NCBI RefSeq assembly: GCF_946221935.1
Contig: NZ_CAMIGN010000011.1
Coordinates: 1-64,000 of the forward strand
Direction of reading: 5' to 3'
From: an uncultured Corynebacterium sp.
GTDB lineage: Bacteria; Actinomycetota; Actinomycetes; Mycobacteriales; Mycobacteriaceae
Length of the DNA: 64,000 nucleotides
Shown here: piece by piece, positions 25,182-34,786 of the stretch
How positions within the stretch are numbered: position 1 is the stretch's first letter
How the letters are laid out: each line of letters begins with the position of its first letter
Made by a program: the position numbers and the translations under genes
Notes under the pieces: model-generated
Database searches by the model: none
What the model was told of the DNA's origin: nothing
What the model saw: only the letters and a program-made list of their open reading frames with translations

Positions 25182-27227
25182 CCTCCCCACCTCGAACAGC
25201 TGGGCACTCCACCCCACCGCCTGCTGCGAACGCGCTACCGCACCCACGGCAGCCAGGTGCTTCGCAATCACACGGGCCGTGGGCAGCTGCGATCCATACA
25301 GAACGAGGCGTGATAAATCTTCCTCGTAGTCATGATCCTCGGCCCCGCTTTCCTGCAACACTGGGGTCACCAGGAACAGCTGCGCCCCAAAACGTAGTAC
25401 GGCAGCTACCAGCTGTTGCAGCTCTATAGCTGGCCAACGCCGCCACGGATCAACCAGCACCACAGCATCTACCTGCTCACACAAAGTAGCCACTGTGCCA
25501 GCCCAATCCGCCCGGCGCACATCCTCACCGCTACACCCAACCGTTGGAGCGTGCAGTGCACTATAGCGAGCACGATCCCGGCGGCGTGGAGCAATATCGC
25601 GCAGCATAACCTCCTCTGCGCTAGCCCCAGGCTCCGTCATCGCTGCAGTTGTTGCGCCTACTGAAATCCTTGCGTCATCTTCTGCCTCCGAAAACGACCC
25701 CAACACCACGGCGTTGGCCTGCGGTATCTTACGTAGAATCTCATCCGCATACACCGCCGCGGCCGGACCTCCCACCGCGCACCGAAGCGAGCCAGCATCC
25801 TGTCGCGCTAGTAGCTTGCTGCTCAGAATCTCCGCTGCGGCCGGGGCCGACCACTGAGCGCTGGAGGCCGCCTGTTCGTGTTCCTCCACGGCCAGTTGTG
25901 GCTGGGTTTGCACAATGTAGTCCCAGCGGTGCTCGCCCGTATCAGCCGGATTCTGCAGTGCCTGCCCTAGCTGGCCAAGTGCTGCGGTCTTGGCGGCTGC
26001 CGGCCCGGCAATCCAATCCCTTACTGGAGAATCCGGGTTTGCTAACTCGCTGCCCAGCGCAGTGAGGCCGATTCGAACCGCCCGTTGGTCCGCCACATCC
26101 TCCGCTGAGCTATCCAGTGCTGCGTCCGCCGACAAAGTCACTAACCCCACTGCCTCCAAGTAACGCGCAATCCGGAGAGCCAGCTCCTGCTGCAGGCCAG
26201 TTGCTGCGGCCAGTTGATCCACTCGATCCGCGCCCTCATCAATCAGGCCAAAAATCCCCAACCCTACGGCTTGGCGCACCAGAATCGCCGACCCCATCTC
26301 AGTGAGTTCATGCAGCTCAATCACCGCATTACGGTGGCTCGTCACAGCCCCTGTCTCCGCCCCCTCACTGTCGCCCTGCGTAGCCGTCGCCCCTGCTTCC
26401 GATTGTGCCGGTGCCATTGCGCGCCAGTACCCCGTAATCTCCACGTTTTCCCGCGGAATCCCCAGAGCTCGAACCCAGCGTCGGATCGCCTTCAATCGCC
26501 CGGCCTCTCCCGCAGCCCATACATAGGGCATCGCGGCGGGCTCGGCCGCCCACTCTGGGTGTTCTCCGTACAACTCGGTAGCTTTCGCCACGAAGTCCCC
26601 GCCCTCGTCTCGCACCTGCCAGTGAATGTCCACCTGTGCTTCGAACTCCAGTCGCTGGACATGTGCCCGCGTGGCTACCTCAATAATCGCCACTGCCCTA
26701 TACCCGGCGGGCAAAGACTCTATACAGCGAGCAATCGCCGGCAGCGCCGTCTCGTCGCCCACCATCAGTAGCCACGGAGTGTGGGTGGGCAGCGCTGCGC
26801 AAGACTTCGGCCCTGCGATATACAGGGGATCTCCCGGTCGAGCTCGTGCGGACCAGTCCTCGGCCAGGCCTTGGCCATGCCGCGCGAAGTCTACGACGAG
26901 GCGGCCCTGGGAGGCGTCGAATGAACGGACGGTATATGTCCGAAACAGATCTTTGACCTCCTCTTGCCATAGCACCGTCGCGTCCTCCCGTGTGATGGGG
27001 TGAGGGCGCTCCCCGGTGGCCGGGTCTGGGAAGATGATGCGGATATCGTCGTCGAAACCATCGCTGACTAGCGGTGGTGCGTCTACGCCGAACGCACTAT
27101 GGGCGCGTAGTTGTTCGCCCGTCAGAGTAATGCGACGCATCCCTGGTGTGATGTCCTCGATGTCATCGACCTGCAGTTCGCGGATCGTAATGGGGTAGAT
27201 TTCCCTGTCTCGGCTATTCCTCGCCAT
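25170..27227 (-). CDS. Siderophore-interacting reductase fused to a degenerate O-methyltransferase-like domain
   Basis: A 685-residue fusion. Residues ~8-270 are a SIP/ViuB flavin reductase: GMRRITLTGEQL, the FAD motif FRTYTVRSFD, the substrate loop GDETALPAIARCIESLP, and YVWAAGEAGRLKAIRRW followed by VEITGYWR, the normal SIP end. After a Ser/Ala/Gly-rich linker (~275-298), residues ~300-670 resemble class I O-methyltransferases with an N-terminal winged-helix dimerisation domain (VGLGIFGLIDEGADRVDQLA, then an ARYLEAVGLV helix). The SAM-binding glycine motif is altered (AVGGPAA). The ATG at 27227 is preferred over 27233, as GAAAGGA then lies 6 nt upstream. It is downstream of the NRPS in the same direction, so a role in siderophore iron release or tailoring is inferred. 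The C-terminal activity is doubtful. Confidence 0.85.
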   Translation of the reverse strand: MARNSRDREIYPITIRELQVDDIEDITPGMRRITLTGEQLRAHSAFGVDAPPLVSDGFDDDIRIIFPDPATGERPHPITREDATVLWQEEVKDLFRTYTVRSFDASQGRLVVDFARHGQGLAEDWSARARPGDPLYIAGPKSCAALPTHTPWLLMVGDETALPAIARCIESLPAGYRAVAIIEVATRAHVQRLEFEAQVDIHWQVRDEGGDFVAKATELYGEHPEWAAEPAAMPYVWAAGEAGRLKAIRRWVRALGIPRENVEITGYWRAMAPAQSEAGATATQGDSEGAETGAVTSHRNAVIELHELTEMGSAILVRQAVGLGIFGLIDEGADRVDQLAAATGLQQELALRIARYLEAVGLVTLSADAALDSSAEDVADQRAVRIGLTALGSELANPDSPVRDWIAGPAAAKTAALGQLGQALQNPADTGEHRWDYIVQTQPQLAVEEHEQAASSAQWSAPAAAEILSSKLLARQDAGSLRCAVGGPAAAVYADEILRKIPQANAVVLGSFSEAEDDARISVGATTAAMTEPGASAEEVMLRDIAPRRRDRARYSALHAPTVGCSGEDVRRADWAGTVATLCEQVDAVVLVDPWRRWPAIELQQLVAAVLRFGAQLFLVTPVLQESGAEDHDYEEDLSRLVLYGSQLPTARVIAKHLAAVGAVARSQQAVGWSAQLFEVGRGGR

Positions 27228-27284
27228 GGTCATTCCTTTCTCGTTTCTGGGTTGGCGGTGTGCGGTGAGTCGGTGTGTAGCGGG

Positions 27285-30200
27285 TCAGTGCGCAGGGTCG
27301 GCATGCGGTGGGGCGGCATGCGCAGGGTCGATACCTGTAGCCTCGGGTGCTGGCCGGTCAGCCGAACTCTTGTTCAGCAGCCGCGGTGCCCATTGCTGGA
27401 AAACGTTCTTCCAGCCATCGGCTTTCACCAGCTGCGCGTGCGTAAGTTCAAGCTCGCTCACCTGCACCGGATACGCCCCCGGACGGCGCCTCCACGCAGC
27501 AGCCGGATCCCACTGCCCGTGTGCCACATCACTGTTGTTTTGCGTTGCCACCACTAGCTCGACCCGGCCTTCGTAGCTGGTGGGTGCTGCTGTGTGCAGC
27601 ATCTGCATGCAGAAACGGATGTTGTTTTCTATATCGACGCCCACAGTGCCCAATTCGTGTGACATCCCATCGGCACGCGCAATTGCCCGAACGTCGTAGT
27701 CACCAAAGGCTGTCCTGCCATCGGGCGTGCCCGGCGGCAAGGAATGCGTACCGGAGCTGGGGCTGCTGCCGCTGGGGTAGGCGTCAAGAATTCCTAAGAA
27801 CCGCACCTCATAGCCCCGGCGCTGCAACGCGGCAGCGATGTTTTCAGCCACCACGCCACCGAAGGAGTAGCCCACCAACGTGAAGGGTCCTTCTTGTTGC
27901 TCGGCCAGGATCTGTTCGGTGTAGAGCTCCGCTAGCTCGGCCAGTGTTTCCACCTGGGGTAGCGGGGACGGTAGTTCGATCAGGCGGGTGTCGAACTCAG
28001 TGTCCGCCAGAAGGCTGGCCAGCGGGGCGAAGGCCAAGCCATGTCCGCCGATCGGATGGAGGCACCACACCGGGCGGCGTTGCGAATGCTCGGCAGTCTG
28101 TAAGCGCTGGGATTGCTGCGGCTTCGGCGGCTGCTTAGCCTTCATAGCTCCACCAGTGCCCTGCCCCAGCCGTTCCGCGATGGCTGCCGGAGTACCAGCA
28201 TCCACAATGTCCTGGATCTTCAACTGCATGCCCTGCTTGCGCAGCACACCCATCAAACGCATGGCCAGCAGGGAGTCACCACCGGAGGTGAAGAAGTTCT
28301 CTTCGGGGCCGATCGGGTTGCCTAGCAAGCTCTCCATGGCGGCCTGCACCTGGGCGCATACGGGGTTGTCCTCAGAAAGCTCCCGGTTACCGGTATTGCA
28401 CGTATCCGCTTCCTCTACTTCGCTGTGCCCATCTACTTCTATTTGCCCGTCCGCTGGCTCCTCAAACTCGCCGCGCTCCGGAAGCAACTCCACCAACCGG
28501 AGATCCCTACCGGTGGCGGCGTCGCACAGTGCATTGAGGAATGTGCCGAACCACCTCGCGGCGGCGTCAGGAAGAATGCGTTCCACCACATCCGGACGGT
28601 GCACCAGCGTAATTTCCAAAACGTCCCCGGGCGGGCACACGACAGTCAGCGGGTAATGCGTGCGACCGCTGGTGCGCAGCCCCTGGATGCGCAGGCACGA
28701 CTCGGAGGTCTCCACTGTGTGTGGACCGCTCGGTGCACCGAAGTGTGCGTGATGGTCGTACACCACCGCGGTGTCGAACAACGGTGCACTTCCCACCAGG
28801 GTCTCGATCTCCTGTAGCGGCGTGGTCTGGTTCTCGCTGATCAGCGCCATGGTATCTGCCACCTGTCGCACGGTATGGCGCAGCGTGTGCCCCGGTTCGA
28901 GTTGTACGTGCAACGGGAGTGTGGTGATGAACATGCCCACCGCACTAGCCATTCGCGGCTGCTCCGCGGACCGGCCGGAAAGAGTCACCCCCGTAGTCAC
29001 TCGGCGCCCACCATGCAGCGCAGCCAGCGTGAGCAACCATGCGGTTTGTACCAGTACACTGGGTGTGGTTCCTAGGCTCGCCGAGGCGGTTGCCACCCGC
29101 CCATCTGTGTCGCGGTGCAGTACGTGCGGCACCTCTGGGGCTTCTGTTGTGCTCTTTTTACTTGACGCCACCGGCCGCAAGCCCGCAATCACACCTCCGT
29201 GCTCGCCTGTGCGGCTGGCCTCATGGGGCTGATCGGTGCCGGTGAAAATCTGTTGCCAGGCGTGGTGTTCCCGCTCCAGTTGTTCGACGCTGCGTTGGCA
29301 CAGGCTTCGAGCAAATTCCGCGAAGGAGGGCGCGGGGTCCAGATCCTCGCCGCTTAGCAGTCGCTGCAAATCCTGCAGCATCACGGCGGTGGACCAGCCA
29401 TCGGTGAGGATGTGATGGCTGCCCAGCACAAGTGTGGCAGGGCGGTTGGTTTCTAGTCGGTTACTCTCTGGCAACAGCACCAGGTCTGCGGTGACTAGCG
29501 GGCCGGATTCCAGGTCCACGGCGCGGTGGCCGCGCAACTCCCGCAGCTGTTCCACGAACACATGAGCTGCAGCCGGTGAGAAGTCTCTGCAGTCGTGGAT
29601 TGTCCAGGGCAGATCGAGCCGCTCCGGAATCAGCATCAGCGGGAGGTCGCTGCAATCGAACACGGCGCGCAGTGCTGCGTGGCGGCGCAGAATTGCCCGC
29701 ATCGACTGGTGGATAAGCTCTGGGGAGGCCACACCAGTAAGGTCCACGGCGGCGGCAATGACGTAGCGGTCGGTTCCGGCCAATCCGTGGAACAGCAGCC
29801 CCTGCTGGGAGGCAGTAGCCGGGACAATGTCTTCCAGGGGACCGTGGGCGGCTTCCAGGGAGCGCAGATGAGCAACGCTGAGGGTCGGTGTGGGCTGGTT
29901 GGTTGAGCTGTGGCCTAGCCGAGGGTTCGTCGGCTGTGTATCGAATGCCCGGTAGTCGCTAGGTAGTGCTTGGCGCAGTACCAACCGATCCGCGACCAGC
30001 AGATCCCGCGCCGCACGCTGTAGCTGTTCGTGCAGTTTCTCCAGCACGGTCGGGGATGCATCCCTGAGTGCTGCCAGGTCCGCCACGTATTCCACGTCTG
30101 CGCCGTCCGAGGTGAGGAAGACATTTATCGTCAGCGCCTCCGTCATCCGCCGGTCGTCGGATTCCAACACGCCGAAGCTCTCCTCCGGCTGGGCATCCAG

Positions 30201-33200
30201 AACATTAATCACCACACGACGGTTTGGAGGGCACGAAGCTGGATCCCACGGCTGAGCCTGCGACTCGGCCTCGCGCCCAGCGCGAACCCACGCTGCCATA
30301 AACCTCGGAGAATTGGCGGATGAATGAACGGAGGCACCGTCAGCCCTCGCAGAGAAAGCCCAACGCTCCTCCGTAGTGAACCAACCGATCAGCTCCATGC
30401 AATCCACCGCGCTACCGGTGCTGCCATAGTCACCAGAACGAGTGGCACCGGTGCCGCCATCGCGGCCGTGCCCTTCCACCACCAGCTGAAGCTCGGTCAA
30501 ACCTACGGCCTGCAGCGCTTGCGCTAACAATGACACCACCACGACCTGTCGGTCTGTTCGAAAACGCTGCGCCAGCTCGGCACTCATCGCCGCAGCATCC
30601 GGCATTGCAATTTTTCGCCACATCATCGTGGCCTGTCCCCGTGGGCATAGCAGTTTCTCCGGCAACTCCGGCAAGACCGACAGCTCCGCCGATCCCGGTG
30701 GCACGTTCTGCACGGCCTGGTGCTCCACGGCACGCTGCATCCCGTGGGCGCGCAGGAGGCCGGTGAGCGCGGGAAGCTTCACGTTGGCGTCAATTAATAC
30801 AGCATTCCACTCGCGCTGCAGGTTCGGCCAGGACAGCGCATCGATCGCCAGGTGGTGCACCATCACCAGCGCGCCTTCCCTGCACAGTCCGACCTGCCAC
30901 ATCACTCCACCATCGGGGGCTATGCCGGCGGCCAGCTGCTCCACCGGATCTGGGCCGTCCGGCGCAAGCTCCACCACAATCTCCTCGGCGTTAGCCAGTG
31001 GCACACGCGGGATCAGCTGCACTACGTTGTCCCAGTCCAGCAACATCCGCAGGCTCGCATGCCGGCGCTGAAGCACCTCCACCGCGCGTAGCACATCGGC
31101 TTGGCCGCACCCGGGTGGCATATCTAGCCACCGGTACATCACGTGGCGACGCATCGCATGCACGGTGGGCGCAGCTGCAATCTGCGTGCGTGCCACCGGA
31201 CTCCACGGCAATACACCCCAATCCAGCCATTGATTGTCCCCATTATTGGATCTCGAATTACCCCCCTTGCCCAGGTCTTCACCAGAACTAAGGAAGGTCG
31301 GGCGCGCAGCCTGCGAAACCTGGGGAGCCTGCGGATTCTGCGGAGGACGGAAGTCTAATGGGATCTGCGCTAACGCAATGCCGCCCATTAGGTCCTTCGG
31401 CTGCAACAGCAGCCCCTGCTGACGTGCGCGAGAGGCCACATGAAGAGCAGCAATACTCTCCCCTCCCAAACTGATGAAGTCCTGATCAGGATCAGTCTGC
31501 TGCGGCGGTAGATGGAGAACATCACACACCGTGCGATGCAGCAGGAGGTGGGCAGGGTCGAGCGGCGCAAGCGGGTCGTTTTTACCGCTTGTAGTTGCGT
31601 TACCTGCGCTAGAGACCTCCACGGGTTCGGTCGCCTCGGGAGCTGCGGTATCCTCCTTCGCACCAGCGGTCGGCGGCTGCAGTCCGTATCCGGCGATAGC
31701 CTCCCGGTCGATCTTGCCGGAGGTGGTGGTGGGCAGCGCTCGCACTGGATGGATGCGCCGGGGGATCGCCGCGGCGGGTAAAGCAGCTTGCAACTGGTGC
31801 CGGATAGCGGTCAGATCTGAAGAGTCCATGGGCCAATCCCCTACCACCGCAGCAACCAACACAGTGGCCTGCCCACTGCGATTCAGTGGTGCCACGGCGC
31901 AGTGCCGCACGCCGTTCACGCTGGCTAGTACAGCTTCCACTTCGGCCAGCTCCACGCGCTGCCCATTGATCTCGACTTGCTCATCGGCACGCCCCAGAAA
32001 CTGGTAGCCCCGCCCAGGAATCCATCGTGCCCGATCCCCGGTGCGGTAAATGCGCTCCGGAGCCCGACGCGGGTCGATGCGAACGTCCTCCTTGAACGCC
32101 GCATCGGTGGCCTCCGGAAGGCCACGGTAGCCGAGTGCCAGCTGTGGACCGGCTAGAACCAGTTCGCCTACTTCTTGGTCTCCTACCAGCTGCAGGGCGT
32201 TATCCACCAGGTAGGCACGCATACCGGCAACGGGCCGCCCCAGGTGTGCCACGCCCGGCTCCACTCGGGCCAAAAGGGCATCTACAGTGCTTTCGGTGGG
32301 GCCATAGGCATTGACGACCTCCAGGCCGGTGGCCGCCAGGTGATCCCACAGCTCAGCGGGCAGCTCTTCGCCACCCAAAACCACTAACTGCAGGCTCGGT
32401 ACTTTCTCCAATAACTGCGCGGCCAACAACGCCTTCATCATGGAGGGAGTCGTATCCACCACATTGATCTGCTGTGTAGCGAAGTGTTCCACCAGCTTAT
32501 CTGCATCCCCAGTGGCCTGTTCTGGGTAGAGGTGCACGTCGTGGCCCGCCAGCAGCCACAGCAACTGGTCGAATGCTGCATCGAAACTGAAAGACGCCGT
32601 ATGCGCCACCACCGCGTGCGGCCTGTCGTACAATCCGCTGCGGTGTTGGGCAAACAGAGAGCTAATGGCACGGCGGGGAACCTCCACGCCCTTGGGCTTG
32701 CCGGTGGATCCAGAAGTATAGATCAGGTAGGCCAATTGCTCCGGGTCTGGACAGGCTGCCGATTCCGCGGACCGTTCTACGACGTTCTCCTCCGAGGTGG
32801 TACTGCCCAAGGCTAGGGCGTAGTGGATGGCCGCCGCATCCACACTAGCTACCGGTTCAGCGTTCGCATGGATTTGCTCACGGCGCTGGGCAGGACTGGT
32901 GGGATCGATATAGACGAAGGGCACACCCGCGGCGAAAGCGGCTAGCACAGCAAGGGCCAATTCGCGCCCCCGCTCCATCTCGAGAGCGAGCACTGGTCGC
33001 GCCCTATCTTGCTCGGTGACTTGTTCCGCCTGGCGCCACCTGTCGCTTCCCAGAACCTCACGGCGAAAGTAACTAGCCAGGCGATGTACTGCAGCGTGGA
33101 GATCCTTGCTGTTCAGCACTGCAGCGCCCAGTATCTCGCGATCCAACATCTCAGTTCCGGGCTCGGTATCCCAGCCATCGGCAGTGTGAACCACCAGATG

Positions 33201-34658
33201 TGCCTGTGTGTGGTTTCGCAGCGTGGACAAAGCGGTGCTCAGAGCGTCCTGCGATCGGCTATTTTCGGCCACTTCGACACCTTGGGCGCGCCGCTGCTTT
33301 AACATTTCCACGCGCCGTCTCTGGCTATGCAGTGGCAGCTCCCCGATCTTTCGGGATGTGTCTTCAAGCGCCTGACACGTGAACTCCCGCAGTGCCTCCA
33401 ACCGAGCCCGCGCATGCTCGGCACTCACGCGGGCCGGATCCGTCTCAAAAGCCATGTCCAGTCCGCCATCCTCGGCCGGGGTGAGCACCAATCCCAAATC
33501 CTCCGGCGGCCCACCCGCCACATTGCGCAACCGCCCCGGAACCCCCGCGAAATCCGCCCGGGTGGTGAAGGCCTTAGCATTCACTCCCACTCCGTGTAGC
33601 ACGTCAGCCACCCGGGAGTCCCCCGTGATCTGCGGTAGGCTCTCTCCACGCAGTCGCTGGTGGGCCAGTAGACCATGCAGCGACTCCACCGCATGGTGTA
33701 GATACTCCTGCACCGTTTGTTGATTGTCGACGTTGACTCGCAGTGGCAGCACATTGACGGCCATTGCAGGCGTGCGGAGCTCTCGCGTATGCGAGCGTGC
33801 CATCACGGGCACAGCCAGGAATTGTTCGCTGGTCGAGCGTGGAGCCAACAGACGGTGAACAAACGCCCCGTACAGTGCGATCATGAGCTCTACCCACGTA
33901 ATCTGCTCATCAGTAGCGGCTTTCGTGGCCTTCTCCATGATCTCCGGCCCCAGGCGCATGGTGGTGGTGATTGTGGTTTGCCCTGTGCCTTCTGCCTTTG
34001 TGGCCGTATTCATCGTGGCGCGCTCAGCAACTTCCGGAAGCTGTGCGAGTACGGACGTCCAATACTGTTTATCCCGGGTATGCTCCGCGGATTCGCGGTA
34101 CTCCTGATCCAGCGCCACCAGTTCGGACAGCGAAGCTGCCCGGAATGGACGAGCCTGCTTTCCTGCCACGCGAGCGGTATAAATCTGACTAAGGCGACGC
34201 GTGAGCAGGGAAGCCGAGAAGCCATCGACAATAAGGTGATGATAAAGCTGGACAACCCAGGTCTCGGTGACGTCGAGAAGAATAATGACATAACGACACA
34301 ACGGTTGATCCACCATGGTGCGCATCGTCTCGGCACATTCGGCGCGTAGCGCATCTACCCAGGCTTCCGCGCTGCGCTGGGGATCCGCGGCGTGCCGCAC
34401 GTCGATCACGCGGTCGACCCCGGGGCCTTCCTGTACCACGGATTGTTGCGGGGTAAGGCCATCCGTCGTGACGCGCACGCGCAAGGTCTCAGCTTCCTGT
34501 TGCAGCTGTGCGATGGAGTGCTGCAGAGTTTCCAGCTCGATGTGCCCTGGCCCCAGGTGCAGTACCTCACCAACCACGTAGTAGGGCGATTCGGGGTTGA
34601 GTTTTTGGGCGTTCCAGACACCGTATTGAGCGCTCGTTAACGGCAGCGTAGAAGACAA
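27285..34658 (-). CDS. Siderophore non-ribosomal peptide synthetase, C-A-PCP-E-C-PCP-TE
   Basis: A 2457-residue NRPS. I take the TTG at 34658 as start (AAGGA about 8 nt upstream); longer extensions give no domain. Order: C1 ~5-450 (HHLIVDG at 140), beginning LPLTSAQYGVW like EntF-type starter C domains that accept aryl groups; A ~500-985 (YTSGSTGKPKG at 647, NAYGPTE, SGKIDR at 980); PCP1 with Ser 1068 in LGGES; E ~1147-1555 (HHLAIDALSW at 1268, EGHGR at 1395, GWFTTE at 1425); C2 ~1607-2055 (HHILTDG at 1748); PCP2 with Ser 2129 in SGGDSL; thioesterase ~2197-2425 (Ser 2265 in GYSFGG, Asp 2292, His 2406). Module 2 has no A domain. Pocket residues, read by alignment to remembered EntF positions, are D-A-D-D-V-G-A-V-D, with acidic residues suggesting a basic substrate (Arg, Lys or Orn). 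The last ~25 residues are Ala/Pro/His-rich. Confidence 0.92.
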   Translation of the reverse strand: MSSTLPLTSAQYGVWNAQKLNPESPYYVVGEVLHLGPGHIELETLQHSIAQLQQEAETLRVRVTTDGLTPQQSVVQEGPGVDRVIDVRHAADPQRSAEAWVDALRAECAETMRTMVDQPLCRYVIILLDVTETWVVQLYHHLIVDGFSASLLTRRLSQIYTARVAGKQARPFRAASLSELVALDQEYRESAEHTRDKQYWTSVLAQLPEVAERATMNTATKAEGTGQTTITTTMRLGPEIMEKATKAATDEQITWVELMIALYGAFVHRLLAPRSTSEQFLAVPVMARSHTRELRTPAMAVNVLPLRVNVDNQQTVQEYLHHAVESLHGLLAHQRLRGESLPQITGDSRVADVLHGVGVNAKAFTTRADFAGVPGRLRNVAGGPPEDLGLVLTPAEDGGLDMAFETDPARVSAEHARARLEALREFTCQALEDTSRKIGELPLHSQRRRVEMLKQRRAQGVEVAENSRSQDALSTALSTLRNHTQAHLVVHTADGWDTEPGTEMLDREILGAAVLNSKDLHAAVHRLASYFRREVLGSDRWRQAEQVTEQDRARPVLALEMERGRELALAVLAAFAAGVPFVYIDPTSPAQRREQIHANAEPVASVDAAAIHYALALGSTTSEENVVERSAESAACPDPEQLAYLIYTSGSTGKPKGVEVPRRAISSLFAQHRSGLYDRPHAVVAHTASFSFDAAFDQLLWLLAGHDVHLYPEQATGDADKLVEHFATQQINVVDTTPSMMKALLAAQLLEKVPSLQLVVLGGEELPAELWDHLAATGLEVVNAYGPTESTVDALLARVEPGVAHLGRPVAGMRAYLVDNALQLVGDQEVGELVLAGPQLALGYRGLPEATDAAFKEDVRIDPRRAPERIYRTGDRARWIPGRGYQFLGRADEQVEINGQRVELAEVEAVLASVNGVRHCAVAPLNRSGQATVLVAAVVGDWPMDSSDLTAIRHQLQAALPAAAIPRRIHPVRALPTTTSGKIDREAIAGYGLQPPTAGAKEDTAAPEATEPVEVSSAGNATTSGKNDPLAPLDPAHLLLHRTVCDVLHLPPQQTDPDQDFISLGGESIAALHVASRARQQGLLLQPKDLMGGIALAQIPLDFRPPQNPQAPQVSQAARPTFLSSGEDLGKGGNSRSNNGDNQWLDWGVLPWSPVARTQIAAAPTVHAMRRHVMYRWLDMPPGCGQADVLRAVEVLQRRHASLRMLLDWDNVVQLIPRVPLANAEEIVVELAPDGPDPVEQLAAGIAPDGGVMWQVGLCREGALVMVHHLAIDALSWPNLQREWNAVLIDANVKLPALTGLLRAHGMQRAVEHQAVQNVPPGSAELSVLPELPEKLLCPRGQATMMWRKIAMPDAAAMSAELAQRFRTDRQVVVVSLLAQALQAVGLTELQLVVEGHGRDGGTGATRSGDYGSTGSAVDCMELIGWFTTEERWAFSARADGASVHSSANSPRFMAAWVRAGREAESQAQPWDPASCPPNRRVVINVLDAQPEESFGVLESDDRRMTEALTINVFLTSDGADVEYVADLAALRDASPTVLEKLHEQLQRAARDLLVADRLVLRQALPSDYRAFDTQPTNPRLGHSSTNQPTPTLSVAHLRSLEAAHGPLEDIVPATASQQGLLFHGLAGTDRYVIAAAVDLTGVASPELIHQSMRAILRRHAALRAVFDCSDLPLMLIPERLDLPWTIHDCRDFSPAAAHVFVEQLRELRGHRAVDLESGPLVTADLVLLPESNRLETNRPATLVLGSHHILTDGWSTAVMLQDLQRLLSGEDLDPAPSFAEFARSLCQRSVEQLEREHHAWQQIFTGTDQPHEASRTGEHGGVIAGLRPVASSKKSTTEAPEVPHVLHRDTDGRVATASASLGTTPSVLVQTAWLLTLAALHGGRRVTTGVTLSGRSAEQPRMASAVGMFITTLPLHVQLEPGHTLRHTVRQVADTMALISENQTTPLQEIETLVGSAPLFDTAVVYDHHAHFGAPSGPHTVETSESCLRIQGLRTSGRTHYPLTVVCPPGDVLEITLVHRPDVVERILPDAAARWFGTFLNALCDAATGRDLRLVELLPERGEFEEPADGQIEVDGHSEVEEADTCNTGNRELSEDNPVCAQVQAAMESLLGNPIGPEENFFTSGGDSLLAMRLMGVLRKQGMQLKIQDIVDAGTPAAIAERLGQGTGGAMKAKQPPKPQQSQRLQTAEHSQRRPVWCLHPIGGHGLAFAPLASLLADTEFDTRLIELPSPLPQVETLAELAELYTEQILAEQQEGPFTLVGYSFGGVVAENIAAALQRRGYEVRFLGILDAYPSGSSPSSGTHSLPPGTPDGRTAFGDYDVRAIARADGMSHELGTVGVDIENNIRFCMQMLHTAAPTSYEGRVELVVATQNNSDVAHGQWDPAAAWRRRPGAYPVQVSELELTHAQLVKADGWKNVFQQWAPRLLNKSSADRPAPEATGIDPAHAAPPHADPAH

Positions 34659-34786
34659 GTCAAGTTCCTTGTGAGTCGGCGGGCGGCAGCGGGGAGGCGA
34701 GTGAGAGAACAAGAAAGGGCATAAGAAAACACCCCACGCTGCCACACCGGGCGACACATTCGCGAGGGGTGCTGGAGAAAAAGAGA

